Origin: Colletes latitarsis
Taxonomy: Eukaryota > Arthropoda > Insecta > Hymenoptera > Colletidae
Reading direction: 5' to 3'
Assembly: GCF_051014445.1 (NCBI RefSeq)
Contig: NC_135141.1
Location: 7,750,001-7,814,000, forward strand
DNA: 64,000 nt
The position numbers and the translations under genes were made by a program. How positions within the stretch are numbered: the stretch's first letter is position 1; every line of letters starts with the position of its first letter. The notes beneath the pieces are model-generated. The model did not search any database. It had not been told where the DNA came from and worked only from the letters and a program-made list of their open reading frames with translations. Positions 45,505-57,411 of this stretch are shown piece by piece.

Positions 45505-47252
45505 CTCCCACTTACTTTGAGTGCCCGCTAATATGAAATTTTTCTCTCGTGTAGCAAGACGGCTGCGTTTAAAGATTTGCATAATGCCGAGCGATTGTCC
45601 TCGGCCGCGATTACCGTTAATCCTGTTAGCGTACAATAATCGGGAGATTATCTCTAAGAGAATTTGTACAGCGAGCAGTGATAGAAAAATGCGTTTATTA
45701 CTAGTTTTTCTGACATCGGTAACGGCTCATTACCTTCGATTCGAGAGTGCTAACGGTGTTGATGACGTCAGTACCGTGTGAGAGTAGTGCGCTAAGAATC
45801 AGACAGAGAAAGACTGCCGAAATTTAGACAGCGCCGCGTAACGACTAATTAGAGTAACGGGGCCGCGTCTTTGGCTGTCAATCCGCGCAGTCCTACGTAG
45901 ACTTCCAACTAGAGCGGATCGGCTCCCGATTGCACCCGAACGGAAGGATTTACAAAAGGAAAGTTCTCATTGTTTAATATTCAGAACGATTCTGCCTGTA
46001 CTTAAAGGGTGTAAAGAGTAGACGTTCAGTCTGGTGCGGGTCCACTGATTGACCTCGCACAGCTGAGAATTCGATAAAACTCGAGAAAAGTGTGGAAATA
46101 ATCCGCCTTTTCCTTGACAAACGGATCGGTTTAGATTCGATCAAGTACGCCCCGGAATGTTGTATGGGATTTCCCAAATCGAGATTCCACGAAATCAGTC
46201 CTGAGATAGGAGATCAAGAAAATACACCAGTAAGGTGTTCGATATCCTGTGGAGTGATCGAGAATATACACCAGTAAGGTGTTCGATCCCTCCGTGCAGA
46301 TTTGAGCGGTCGTCTCGATCGAATAAACGATCGAGACATAAGAAAATTGCCAAAATTACGTTTCAATTTTCTTGTGATTACCGCCAGGCTGAAGAGACAC
46401 CAAAGGGAGGCACCTACGTGGTGAACCATCCAGGTGGGTCCATTGTAGTCGGGTCGACGTCCACAAAGGACGCCTGACTTTTCCGGTTTGCGAGTCCTCA
46501 CTCCTACAGATCCCGCCGGTGTAACGTTTAGAGGAGCACCTGTGCAGAGGAGTAACGGAGTCGTGGGTCAGGCTCCCACGTGGTTCAAATACTGCTAAGT
46601 GCAACGAATAGATGTGCAACGTGGAGTGAACCACATGCAGTCGGGCTCCGTAGTGCAACCCCTGGCCAATAAGTCATCTGTTGGAGCAGCCAAGAGCAGC
46701 CACTGTTCGACGGTTGGGCTGTTGCACTGCACTGCGTTTCGACGCATAGACTCAGTGGACAGACTCACGGGAAAAGTGCATTTGGAGCCTTACAACCTCC
46801 ACTTGCAATCCCGTCCATAATGTAATCGACTGCAAACGGCGTAGATAAGGAATTCATTCTTTATCAAAAGCTAAAATTAAAAATACTGTCCACTAGCGAG
46901 CTCGTATAATACGAGCGAGCGTAATTCTCCGCTCCTATACATTCGAATCCCGAAGCCAGGAGCGTAAGGACACAAACGCGGCATAGATACGTATAACGTG
47001 TTTACGTGTGTCTAACACATAGCCGTGTTTTTCTGATTATAGGAACTATGGCCTACCTCAACCCGGCTAGTTCGGCGACCGGCAGAGTCGAGGCAGGCAA
47101 CGTGCCAGTACGGATTTCCTTAGTTCTTATAATTTTCTATTTGGTTTTTTTTTGTTTGTTTAAATTTATTTTACAATAAAAGGTCGGCATAGGAGGCCGA
47201 CGAAAAGAAAACCTGACGCCCTTAATAATTTTCCCTGAAAACTATTGTGCCT
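45505..47252 (-). other. Non-coding 3' region of the Copia fragment
   Basis: Parallel to 16928-18667 with scattered substitutions and small indels. Nothing coding was recognised. Confidence 0.55.
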
Positions 47253-47639
47253 CTATCCGGACTTCGTCGTTAAAAGCATCAGCTTTTTAACAGGCTGGTT
47301 TTGCAAAGGCTTAGTAAAGATATCAACCAATAGTTCTTTCGTTTGAACATATCTAATTTCTACTTCTCCGCGATTAACGACATCACGAGTAAAATGGTAC
47401 TTTATATCGATGTGTTTCGAGCGCTTATGGTTTTCGGAAATATTAGCAATTTTTATGGCCGCTTGGTTATCAACTAAAGCCGGAACGATATTGCACAAAA
47501 CATCCAATTCATTCAACATACGACGTAACCAAACCGCTTCTTTCACGCCGTGACCTAACGCGATATATTCCGACTCAGCGGTCGAAAGGGCAACGACCTT
47601 TTGCAATTGACTGGACCACGAAATTGGTTCACTATTCAA
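47253..47639 (-). pseudogene. Copia RNase H fragment
   Basis: 128 open codons covering the RNase H domain with VALSTAESEYIALGHGVKEA, DNQAAIKIANI, the KRSKHIDIKYHF block and VDIFTKPLQ. It aligns along its whole length with 18668-19060. It is open only by virtue of its shortness, since everything upstream of RNase H is deleted. Confidence 0.85.
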
Positions 47640-47680
47640 AATATAGAAAAATCCACTCCTAGATCTTCGAGTCTATGAGC

Positions 47681-49237
47681 TGGTAGGAAAGTAGTATGCT
47701 AACAAGCAAGCAGTGAGCTAGTAAGCATGCAGTGAGCTGATAAGCGAGCAGGGCGCTGGTAAGGAAGCAGTTAGGTATTAAGAAAGCAGTATGCTAGTAA
47801 GTAAGCGGTAAACTAGTAAGCAAGCCGTAATCTAGTACGCAAACAGTGTGCTGGTAAGCGGGCAGAAAGCTAGGGGGGAAACAGTATGCTAGTAAGCCAG
47901 CAGTAAGCTAGTACGCAACAAGTATGCTAGTAAGCATCCTGCAAGCTAGTAAGGAAGCAGTTAGCTTGTAAGAAAGCAGTATGCTAGTAGGCAAGCAGTG
48001 AGCTAGTAAGCAAGGAGTAACCTAGTAACAAAGCAGTAAGCTGGAAAGCAAGCACCATACTAGTAAGCAAGCAGCTAGCTATTGAGCAAGCAGTCAGCTA
48101 GTATGTAACCACTAACCTTGTAAGCAAGCAGCAGGCTGGTACGAAAGCAGTAAGCTCGTAAGCAAGCAGTAAGCTACTCTGCAAGCAGTAGGCTTGTAAG
48201 AAAGCACTATGCTGGACAGCTAGCAACAAGCTAGTAAGCAAGCAGTAAGCTAGTAAGCAAGTAGTGAGCTAGTATGCAAGGTGTAAGCTAGTAAGCGAGC
48301 AGGGCGCTAGTAAGGAAGCAGTATGCTAGTAAGCAAGCTGTAAGCTGGTAAGGAAGCAGTTAGGCACTAAGTGAGTAGAAAACTAGTAAGGAAGCAGTAA
48401 GCTAGTATGCAAGCAGGATGCTAGTAAGGAAGCATTCGGCTAGTAAGAGAGCAGGATGCTAATATGCGAGCAGTGAGCTAGAAAGCGAGCAGGGAGCTTG
48501 TGAGGAAGCAGTATGCTAGTAAGCAAGCAGTAAGCTGGAAAGCAAGCAACAAGTTAGTAAGCAAACAGTAAGCTAGGGAGCAAGCAGTAAGCTAGTATGC
48601 GAGAAGGAAATTAGTGAGGAAGCAGTATGCTAGTAAGCAAGCAGTAAGTTAGTAAGAAACAAGCAAGCTAGTAAGAAACAAGCAAGCTAGTAAGCAAGCA
48701 GCATGACAGTAAGCAAGTAGTAAGCTATAAAGAAAGGAGCAGGCTAGATTGAACGCAGCTATCCAGTAAGCAATCAGTAAGCTAGTAAGGATGCAACTAA
48801 GCTAGAAAGCAAGCAGCATGCTAGTATGCAAGCAGCAAGCTAGAAAGCAAGCAGCGGGCTAGTAAGCATGCAGTAAACGAGCAAGCTAGCAGTAAGCTGG
48901 TATACAGGCAGTGAGCTGGTAAGCGAAGAGGAAGCCAGTAAGGAAGCTATATGCTAATAAGCAAGCAGTAAGCTAGGTAACAAGCAGCAAGCTAGTAAGC
49001 GTGCAGTAAGCTAGAAAGCAAGCAATAAGCTAGTAAGGATCAAGTAGGCTAGTAAGCAATCAGCATGCTATTCAGAAAGCAGTTAACTATTTGGAAAGCA
49101 GGATGCTAGTAAGCAAGCTGTAAGCTAGTAAGCGAGAAGGAAACTAGTGAGGAAGCAGTATGCTAGTAAGCAAGCAGTAAGCTAGTAAGCTAGCAGTGAG
49201 CTAATAAGCGAGGAGGATGCTAACAAGGAAGCAGTAT
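47681..49237. repeat. 19-bp satellite, block 11
   Basis: Tandem 19-bp variants. It includes the counterpart of 21500-21865 at 48290-48520. The last five bases (AGTAT, 49233-49237) are the target duplication of LTR-B. Confidence 0.9.
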
Positions 49238-49593
49238 TGTTTAAATATCGCGTTTATTCGACAATCGAAAAACGTCTGTTAAACCATCGCGTGATCGATA
49301 GAAAAACGGGCCATTTCTTGTACGATGTTGTTCCTAGTTTACGCGACATTCGAGTGTCTTCTCTGAGGCGTAATACGTTACAGGCACAATACCGCATACA
49401 AAAACTCCGTATTTACATTCGATAACAGTTCCGCGATCGGCCCAGTAACGGTTCCAAGAGAACAGGTGTTACTACGCCGAACCGAAGAGAGGATTCCAAA
49501 TTTATAAGAGACAGACAGCTTAGACCAGACAGCGCCACGAGGTGAAAATTTCCCCTCCCTCGTGGTCACGATTAAGCAGGTATGTCTCAGGTT

Positions 49594-49915
49594 CCCCGGG
49601 ACGGATGGCGGCGGGATGGAGTGGCCCCGTCCTGCCGCTATGAGACAGTGTGTCTACCGGGGGGACCGTTTGTCCCCCCCGGGGATGGGCGCAAAGCGCG
49701 GGCACGGGGAGGATACCGGATGAATGCTTCGAGCGATTCCCGGTATCCTCTCAAATCGTGCGGAAGGGTCACCGTGGGGTTTTTAGTGGGTAGGTCCCGC
49801 GCCCGTCATTCTACGGGCGCGGGGAATCCCACACAACCCTCCCGCCTCTCCCCAAAGAGGTGGGAGGGAGTCTTTTTCGAAGATTTTCCCCACGACAAAA
49901 AAAAAAAAAAAAAAA
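49594..49915 (+). mobile_element. R1-clade family B, 3' fragment with target duplication
   Basis: A 5'-truncated copy made only of 3' UTR and A tail, inserted in LTR-B with the duplication GGTATGTCTCAGGTT (49579-49593 and 49916-49930). The sequence is nearly identical to 1010-1320, so the insertion is relatively young. Confidence 0.95.
49659..49868 (+). other. Three conserved 3' UTR hairpins of R1 family B
   Basis: Stem 1: GGGGGGAC (49659-49666) with GTCCCCCC (49672-49679). Stem 2: 11 perfect pairs, 49796-49806 with 49813-49823, 6-nt loop. Stem 3: CCCTCCCGCCTC (49837-49848) with GAGGTGGGAGGG (49857-49868), 12 pairs including one G-U, 8-nt loop. Stems 2 and 3 recur in all family B copies near the tail and may be the reverse-transcriptase recognition structure. 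Confidence 0.75.
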
Positions 49916-50853
49916 GGTATGTCTCAGGTTGACTCGCTATTTGGTTCTCGACGAGAACGGACCTCATCGTCGACCTCGTCTGGAGTCGGAGATCGATTCT
50001 CGACATGTTAGTTTTGTCTAACTTGTCGTAGAATCATGTGAACAAAGTTGCTCGGAATTGAGACTGCAGCGGGTTTAAATAATCCTGCCCTTGAGTCGAA
50101 ATATACCAGCCATACGTTCACATGCAGAAATCGGTCACCGCGACGAACGAACCATTTTGGAAAGAAACAAAATCCAACTGATTTTCTTTCCACTTCACTC
50201 AAAAAGCAACCGATGGCTGAAAAATACCAGGGACCGCGGAGTTGACAACCCTTCGAGCCTTACAATCTCCACTTGTTGTCCTCTCCTGCAAAAACCAAAC
50301 CTGCAGCAGTGGGAAGATCGAGATTAGAATCTCGTCTTCCCCATCTGCAATTCAACGTTTCCAAAATCTGAAACGTTGAAATAATAATACAGTCCACTAA
50401 CACAGTTGTGTATCGCTGTGTAAGAATCCCGCACCTGTTTACCGTAAACGGAAGAAGGAGCGTATGGATTAGAGCGAGTCAGACAACGCACCGAGCGTTG
50501 TCAGGTATTAACCGCCGAATTTTGGTATTTCTTTTTGATAACAGAAGACCGAGACGAGAGCCGTAGGGGCCGACGGCGGCACAGGTTTTTTTCCAAGCCA
50601 TCAGCTCAGGTTTTTCCTGCTGTTTAATACCAGATTTATTTTTTAATTTCCTTCTATTTTTGTTTATTTCAAATTTTATTTTTGTTTAAATAAACGGCCT
50701 GTGTCCGATGGACCAGGCGAAGGAAATTTTTAAATATACAATTCACTTTCCCACACAATTCCAATCCCTCGAAATACGGACTCCCCGTTAAAGGGTGATA
50801 GATCAGGTCACGAGAGAAAACCCCCCATAGACCGACTCGCACCTATTTTAACA

Positions 50854-53771
50854 AGTATGCTAGTCAGCAAACAGTATGTTTGCAGGAAACAGGTAAGCTA
50901 GTAAGCAAGCAGATGGCTAGTAAGGAAGCAATTATCTACTAAGAAAGCGGTATGCTGGAAAGCAGGCAGCAGGCTAGTAAGGAAGCAGTTAGCTATTAAG
51001 CATGCAGTAAGCTAGTAACAAAACAGTAAGATACCTACAAAGAAGCAAGCTAGTAAGCAAGCAGTAAGCCAGAAAGCAAGCAGCAGGCTAGTAAGCAAGC
51101 AGTAATCTAGTAAGTAACCAGTAAACTAGTAAGCGAGCAGGAATCTGGTAAGAAAACAGTATGCTAGTAAGCAAGCAGTAACCTGGTAAGCAACAACTAA
51201 TGTACTGAGCTAGCAGCAGACTAGTAAGGATGCAATTAGCTAGTAAGAAAGCAGCGTGCTAGCAAGCGAGCAGTAAGCAAGTAAGCATGGAGTGAGCTAG
51301 TAAGCGAAGAGGAAGCTAGTAAGGAAGCAGCTTGATAGGAAGCAAGCTGTATGATAGTAAGCAACCAGTAAGCCAGTAAGCAAGCAGCAAGCTGGTAAGA
51401 ACGCAGTTGGATAGAAAGCATGTAGGAAGCCCCAAAGCACGCAGTAAGCTAGTAAGCGAGCAGTGAGCTGGTAAGCAAGCAGGAAGCTAGTAACGATGCA
51501 GTATGATAGAAAGCAAGCGGTAAGCTAGCATGCAAGCAGATGGCTAGTAAGAAAGCAATTAGCTAGTAGGCGAGCAGGAAGCTAGTAAGGTAGCAGTTTG
51601 CTAGTAAGCAAGCACTAAGCTAGAAAACATGCAGCAAGCTAGTAAGCAAACAGTAATATTGTAAACAGCCAGTAATCTAGTAAGCAAGCAAGGATTAAGT
51701 AAGGAAACAGTATGCTAGTGAGCAAGCAGTAAGCTGGTATGCAACCAGTAAGCTAGTAAGCAAGCAGTAAACTGTTAAGAAAGCAATTAGCTAATAAGGA
51801 AGCAGCAGGCTAGTATGAAAGCAATTAGAAAGTAAGAGAGTATTGTGCGAGTAAGGAAGCAGCATGCTCGTAGGCAAGCAGCAACCTAGTAGGCAAGCAG
51901 TGAGCTAGTAAGCGAGCAGCGAGGTAGTAAGCAAGCAGTATGCTGGAGAGCAAGCAGTGAGCTAGAAAGCAAGGAGTAAGCTAGATAGCAAGCAGTAAGC
52001 TCGTATGCAAGCTGTGAGCTATTAAGCGAGCAGGAAGCTAGTAAGGCAGCAGCATGCTAGTAAGTAAGCAGTGAGCTAGAAAGCGAGCAGGGTGCTAGTA
52101 TAGAAGCAGTATGCCAGTAAGCAAGCAGTAAGATAGTATGCAAGCTGCAAGCTGTTAAGCACGCAGTGAGCTACTAAGCGAGCAGGAAACTAGTAAGGAA
52201 GCAGTATGCTAGTAAGGAAGCAGTGGGCTAGTAAGCAACAGGTAATCTAGTAAGCAAGCAGCTGGCTAGTAAAAAAGCAATTAGCTAGTCAGAAAGCAGT
52301 GTGCTAGTAACCAAGCTGTAAGCTAGAAAGCAAGGGGAAGGCTAGTATGAAAGCAGCTAGCTAGTAAGCAAGCAGTAATCGAGTAAGCAAACATTAAGAT
52401 TGTAAGCAACCAGTATGATTGTAAGCAAGCAGTAAGATTGAAATCAAGCAACAGGGTAGCAAGTAAGCAGGGAGCTAGTAAGCAAGCAGTAAGCTAGTAA
52501 GCAAGCTGCATGCTGGTAAGGAAGCAGTTTGCTAGTAAGGAAGTAGTAAGCATCTAAGCAAGCAGTAAGCTAGTAAGCAAGCTGCATGCTGGTAAGGAAG
52601 CAGTTTGCTAGTAAGGAAGTAGTAAGCATCTAAGCAAGTAGTAAGCTAGTAAGCAAGCAGTAAACTTGTGAGCAACAAGGAAGCTTACAAACAAGCAGCA
52701 GGCTAGTAAAAAAACCGGTAGCTAGCAAGATATCAGTAAGATGGGAAGAAAGCAGGAAGGCAGTAAGCAAGCTGTGAGCCAGTAAGCAAGCAGTAAGCTG
52801 GTAACAAAGCAGCATGTTTGTAGCGAGGCAGCATGCTAGTAAGCAAGCATTAAGCTGGTAAGCAAGCAGCAGGCTAGTCAGAAAGCAGTTAACTAGTAAG
52901 GAAGCAGTACGCTAGTAAGGAAACTGTAAGATAGTAACCTAGCAGTTAGCTAGCACGCGATCAGGAAACTAGTAAGGAAGCAGTATGCTGGCAAGCAAGC
53001 AGTAAGCTAGTAAGCAAGCAGTATGCTATTATGCAGCCAGTAAGCTAGTAAGCAAGCAGTGAGCTAGTAAGCAGGGTGGGAGGGGACCAATAAGGAATCA
53101 GTATGCTAGTAGGCAAGCAGTAAGCTAGAAAGCAAGCAGCAAGGGAGTAAGCAAGCAGTAAGCTAGTAAGCATGCAGTAAGATAGTGACCTAGCAGTGAG
53201 CTAGTACGCGTGCAGGCAACTAGTAAGGAAGCAGAATACTAGTAAGCAAGGAGTAAGCTGGAAAGCAAGAAGCAGTGAGAATGAAAGCAGGTAGCTTGTA
53301 AGCAAGCAGTCAGGTAGTCAGCAAGCAGTAAGCTAGTATGCAAGAAGTAAGCTAGAAAGCTAGGAGCAGGCTTGTAAGAAAGCAGTTAGCTAGGAAGCAA
53401 GCAATAAGCTAGTAAGCAAGCGGTAAGCGTGTAAGCAAGCAGTGAGCTAGTATGCGAGCAGGGGGCTAGTAAGACAAAAGGAAGCTAGTGAGGATGCTGT
53501 AAAATAGCATGCAAGCAGTAAGCCAGTATGTAACCAGTAAGCTAGTAAGCAAGCCGTAAGCTGGTGAGAAAGCAGCAGGCTAGTAAGAAGGCAATTATCT
53601 TGTAAGAAATCAGTAAGCGAGTAAGCAAGCAGTAAGCTAGTAAGCAAGCAGTGAGCAAGTAAGAAAGCAGTATGCTAGTAAGAAAGCAGTAAACTAGTCA
53701 GCAAGCAGTAAGCTGGTAAGAAAGCTGTTAGCTTGTGAGCAAGCAGTAAGCTAATATCGAGGCAGTATGCT
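50854..53771. repeat. 19-bp satellite, block 12
   Basis: Tandem 19-bp variants. The first 230 bp match 22446-22670. It contains an exact 76-bp (4 x 19) tandem duplication (listed separately). Confidence 0.9.
52485..52650. repeat. 76-bp higher-order tandem duplication in satellite
   Basis: The landmark GCTGCATGCTGG at 52505 recurs at 52581, 76 bp later, and the following ~70 bp (through GCATCTAAGCAAG) are the same. This is very recent by the standards of the array. Confidence 0.85.
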
Positions 53772-55129
53772 TATTAAGGTACTAAGGGACTTTAACATGG
53801 GTCCGGATGAGGAAGCAGACAGGGAGAGATATTGTTACATGTTTTTCAGTAAATTCTTTATTTTACAAAAATATCAGGTTAACTCTTTATAAAATTATAA
53901 CAAAAAATACTGAACTCAAAACAAAAATGACGACGGCTCCTACTGCGGCCTCGTCTCCTCTTTTTCAGTCTCCTTTTTTTCAATTTTGTATGCTCACGTG
54001 GTTGCCAAGCCGGCGATACTTGTATCAAAGGAACGCCCGGCAGCCAGCCGTAGCTACCTCGACGCAGGCTCCTATGTTCCGAGGAACTGGCCTGCGGCTC
54101 ACAGGTGCAGGACTCAATCCCCTGCAATTCCAACCAGCCTACGTTCACAGCCCAGTGTGGTCGACTCACAGCTGGTAGTGGGTGTAGCGATGGAAGGAAG
54201 GCTCTTCGAACTCTTTGCTCCACCGTACGCTTAGGCTCTTCCTATTGTCCCCTCACGTCGGTATATTGAAGCGGGTTCTCCGACGCCCGATGCACGGAGA
54301 GCACCACGAAGTGATATCCTTCCTGAATATCTATCTTCCGGTTGCTCCTACGCCGTATAGCTCTAATTTGGTCGTTGAAACTTTCCACCCCACCGGTCGG
54401 TGTACTCTCAGTGGTACACAGGACGGGTGATTCCCGTAGGTTTCGTACGACCTCTACGAACGGTGAACTACCACTAGGTAATACAAGTATGTCGATATCA
54501 GCCTTCCAGTAGCTCCAACCGGATAATTGTAAAAAGACTCAAGGCGATCACACCGAATCTTCAACGTCGCAGTCGCGTCCACGAACTGCAACGTTCAATC
54601 ACAATCCTGCGTCTACGATCGCTTCACACTCGGCGTGTCATGCGATCGCTGCAACGTCAGGCAGATTGTTTTTTTTCTGGGGAAAATTTCCACCCCCTAT
54701 GACGTGATTTTTCAATAAATTGTCTGTCCGCAAACTGATTTTATTACAAGGAGCAAGATCGACTCATTCTCCTCGGAGCTCGTAGGTAAATGGGAACGCG
54801 ACCGTCACAGGGTCCGCTCTCGATAGCCGACGGCTCAAGAATGAACCGTGACGATCTGCAAGCAGCGACGGCCGCGGCCGGCTCCGTCGCGCAAGCGCAG
54901 AACCGGGTAGCTATGCCTCACGTTGCTGGGCCCGGGCTGCTACGCGCCGCGTGGCCACGGCGCTGCGCTTCCGCGTTTCGTCCATCGATCTTTCTCCGAT
55001 AGATCTCTTTTCTCTCTCTTTCTCAGCGCTAACAATACAATTCCTAAAATTTGTTCCAAAACTCGAGAATTTCAGAGAAGCTAACTTGAAAAAACACGTA
55101 AATAGCCGCGGTATACTAATTTGAATGAT
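53772..55129 (-). mobile_element. LTR-C, inverted and truncated copy
   Basis: Reverse complement of most of 57463-59352. The end near 53772 corresponds to the LTR terminus (...AGTACTTTAACA in the other copy, here decayed). About 450 bp of the interior are missing near 53975-53985. The other end is cut near the sequence ATAGCCGCGGTATAC, where an R1 fragment begins. No protein was recognised. Confidence 0.75.
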
Positions 55130-56084
55130 GCACCGGACAGACGGGGCTGTTCGGCCACTCCTGAGTGAGTGGCTGGACAGAGGCCATGGAAGCCTCACTT
55201 ATCGGATGGCACAGGTGTTCTCCGGACATGGCAGCTTCGGGAGATACCTGTGTCAGATAGGGAAGGAGCCGGCGGCGCGCTGCTGCCATTGTGACGCTGA
55301 GCAGGACACGGCTGAACATACCCTCGAGGTGTGCCCTGCCTGGGAGGAGCAGCGCCGTGTCCTGGTCAGCGTCATCGGGCGGGATGTCTCGCTGCCGGGC
55401 ATGGTGCGCGCCATGCTCGGCAGCGAGGGGAAGTGGAGGGCCGTGGCCACCTTCTGCGAGAGCGTAATGTTGCAGATGGAGGCCGCCGGCAGGGAACGCG
55501 AGCTTCAGCGGCGTGCTGAGGCTCGCGCACGTGTGAGGCGGGAGGGCGTCGTCCAGGCGCCGGGCATCGTGGGCGGCCCCCGCGGCATGGTGGATGACCC
55601 TGGCAGGGAGGGGATTCCTGAAGGGAGCCTCCTCCAGGCACGAGGCGCAGAGCCGGACCAGAGGGGGGTGGAAGTGTCACCCCAATTCCGGTCCAACGCA
55701 TCGGGAGGCACCCTCGGTGGCATGGTGCGTCCATGAGCCACCAGCCGCCGAGGGGTACCAATGGGGTTGCGTGCGAGTGCGAGTTGGAGCTCGCAGCCGC
55801 CACTGATAGAGGCCCCGAGATGGATGGCGGCGGGAAGGAGTGGTCTCGCCCTGCCGCCATGAGATAGTGTGACTGCCGGGAGGAACCATTTGGGAGGGTA
55901 CCGGAAGTATGCATCGAGCGAATCCCGGTATCCTCCAAAATCGTGCGGAATGGTTACCGTCGGGTTTTTAGTGGGTAGGTCACGCGCCCGTCATTCCATG
56001 GGCGCGGGGAATCCCACACACCTCTCCTGCCTCACCCCAAAGAGGTGGGAGGGAGTCTTACGAAGATTTTCCCTAAGAAAAAAA
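55130..56084 (+). mobile_element. R1-clade family B, 3' fragment joined to LTR-C
   Basis: The C-terminal end of ORF2, the 3' UTR with hairpins and a short A tail (to 56084). Its left side abuts truncated LTR-C and its right side abuts 19-bp satellite, with no shared duplication. It is therefore not a simple insertion, and a deletion or a recombinational join probably followed. Confidence 0.85.
55136..55736 (+). pseudogene. R1-type ORF2 C-terminal fragment
   Basis: About 195 residues from GAVRPLLSEWLDRGHGSLTY onward, with an intact C-terminal zinc finger (CCHCDAEQDTAEHTLEVC) and the family tail. The frame runs past the stop position seen in sister copies, giving a longer C-terminus. The Met codons upstream belong to LTR-C sequence, so no native start exists. 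Confidence 0.82.
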
Positions 56085-57411
56085 GGCTAGTAAGGAAGCA
56101 GTAGGCTAGTAAGAAACAAGTAAGCTAGTAAGTAAGCAGCAGGCTAGTAAGAAAGCAATTAGCTAGAAAGAATGCCGTATGCTGGTAAGAAAGCAGGTAG
56201 CAAGTAAGGAAGTAGTAGGTCAGTAAGCAAGCAGTAAGTTAGTAAGCAAGCAGTGAGCTAGTAAGCGAGCAGGAAGCTAGTAAGGAAGTAGTATGATAGT
56301 AAGCAAGCAGTAAGCTAGTAAACAACAAGTAAGATAGTAAGCAAGCAGCATGTTGGTAAGAATGCAATTAGCTGGCAAGAAAGCAGTTCGCTAGTGAGTA
56401 AGCAGTAAGTTAATAAGCAAGCAGTAAGCTTGTAAGCACTCAGTGAGCTAGTAGGCGGGCGGGAATCTAGTGAGGAGGCAGTATGCAAGTAACCAAGCTG
56501 TAAGCAAGTAAGTTACAAGTAAGCTAGTTAGCAAGAAGCAGGCTAGTATGAAACCAATTAGCTGGTATGAGAGCAGCTAGCTATTACGCAAGAAGTAAGC
56601 TAGCAAGCATGCAGCGTGGTAACAAGCGTGTAGTAAGCAAGTAAGTTAGCAGTACGCTAGTAAGCAGGTAGTAAGCTAATAAGTAACCAGTAAGCTAGAA
56701 CGCAAGCAACAAGCTAGCAAGCAAGCAGTAAGCTAGTATGCAAGTAGTAAGCTAGGAAGCGAGCAGTAATCTTGTAAGCAAGCAGTGGGATAGTAAGCAA
56801 GCAGAGAAGTAGTAGGAAAGCAGTAAGTTAATAACAAAGCTGTAAGCTAGTAAGCAAGCAGGAAGCTAGTAAGGATGCATTCGTCTCGTAAGAAAGAAGT
56901 AAGTTAGTAAGAAAGCAGCATGTTATGAAGCAACCAGTGAGCTAGTGAGAAAGCATATAATTAGTAACAAAGCAGCAAGTTAGTAAGCAAGCAGTAAGAA
57001 GATAATCAAGCTGTATGCATGTAAGCATGCAGTTAGCTGGTAAGAAAGCAGTTCGCTATTAAGCAAGCAGTAAGCTAGTAAGCACACAGTATGCTAGTAA
57101 GCAAGCAATGTGCTAGCAAGCGAGCATGGAGCTCGTAAGGAAGCAGTATTCTAATAAGCAAGCAGTGAGCTAGTAAGCAACCAATAAGCTAGTAAGCAAG
57201 CATCGGGCTAGTCAGAAAGCAGTACGTTAGTAACCAAGCTGTAAGCTTGTAAGCATGCAGTAAGCTGGTAAGAAAGCAGTTAGCTAGAAAGAAAACAGTA
57301 AGCTAGTAAGCAAGCAGTAAGGTAGTAAGCAAGCACTATGCTGGAAAGCAAGCAGCAGGCTAGCAAGAAAGCAGCTACCTATTCAGCAAGCAGTGATCTA
57401 CTAAACAGCTG
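56085..57411. repeat. 19-bp satellite, block 13
   Basis: Tandem 19-bp variants ending at about 57411, where the 176-bp satellite starts without an intervening transposon. Confidence 0.9.

Larger units (their letters stand above)
45211..47680 (-). mobile_element. Copia fragment, duplicate of 14799-19090 without mariner
   Basis: It contains the uninterrupted 294-bp 3' LTR (45211-45504), the polypurine tract, the 1.75-kb non-coding region and RNase H. It then stops at about 47676-47681 inside pol, where GAGC is shared with the satellite, a microhomology-type deletion junction. No 5' LTR is present. The empty mariner site reads CGGCTATATATGCG near 45389. Confidence 0.92.
49238..50853 (+). mobile_element. 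LTR-B, full copy with nested R1 fragment
   Basis: Starts TGTTTAAATATCGC, ends CTATTTTAACA and is flanked by AGTAT (49233-49237 and 50854-50858). Without the nested R1 fragment it is about 1.28 kb. No protein was recognised, so it is a long solo LTR or a non-autonomous LTR element. The start and end motifs are shared with LTR-C (57463-59352), which suggests one lineage. A partial duplicate lies at 21873-22445. Confidence 0.75.
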
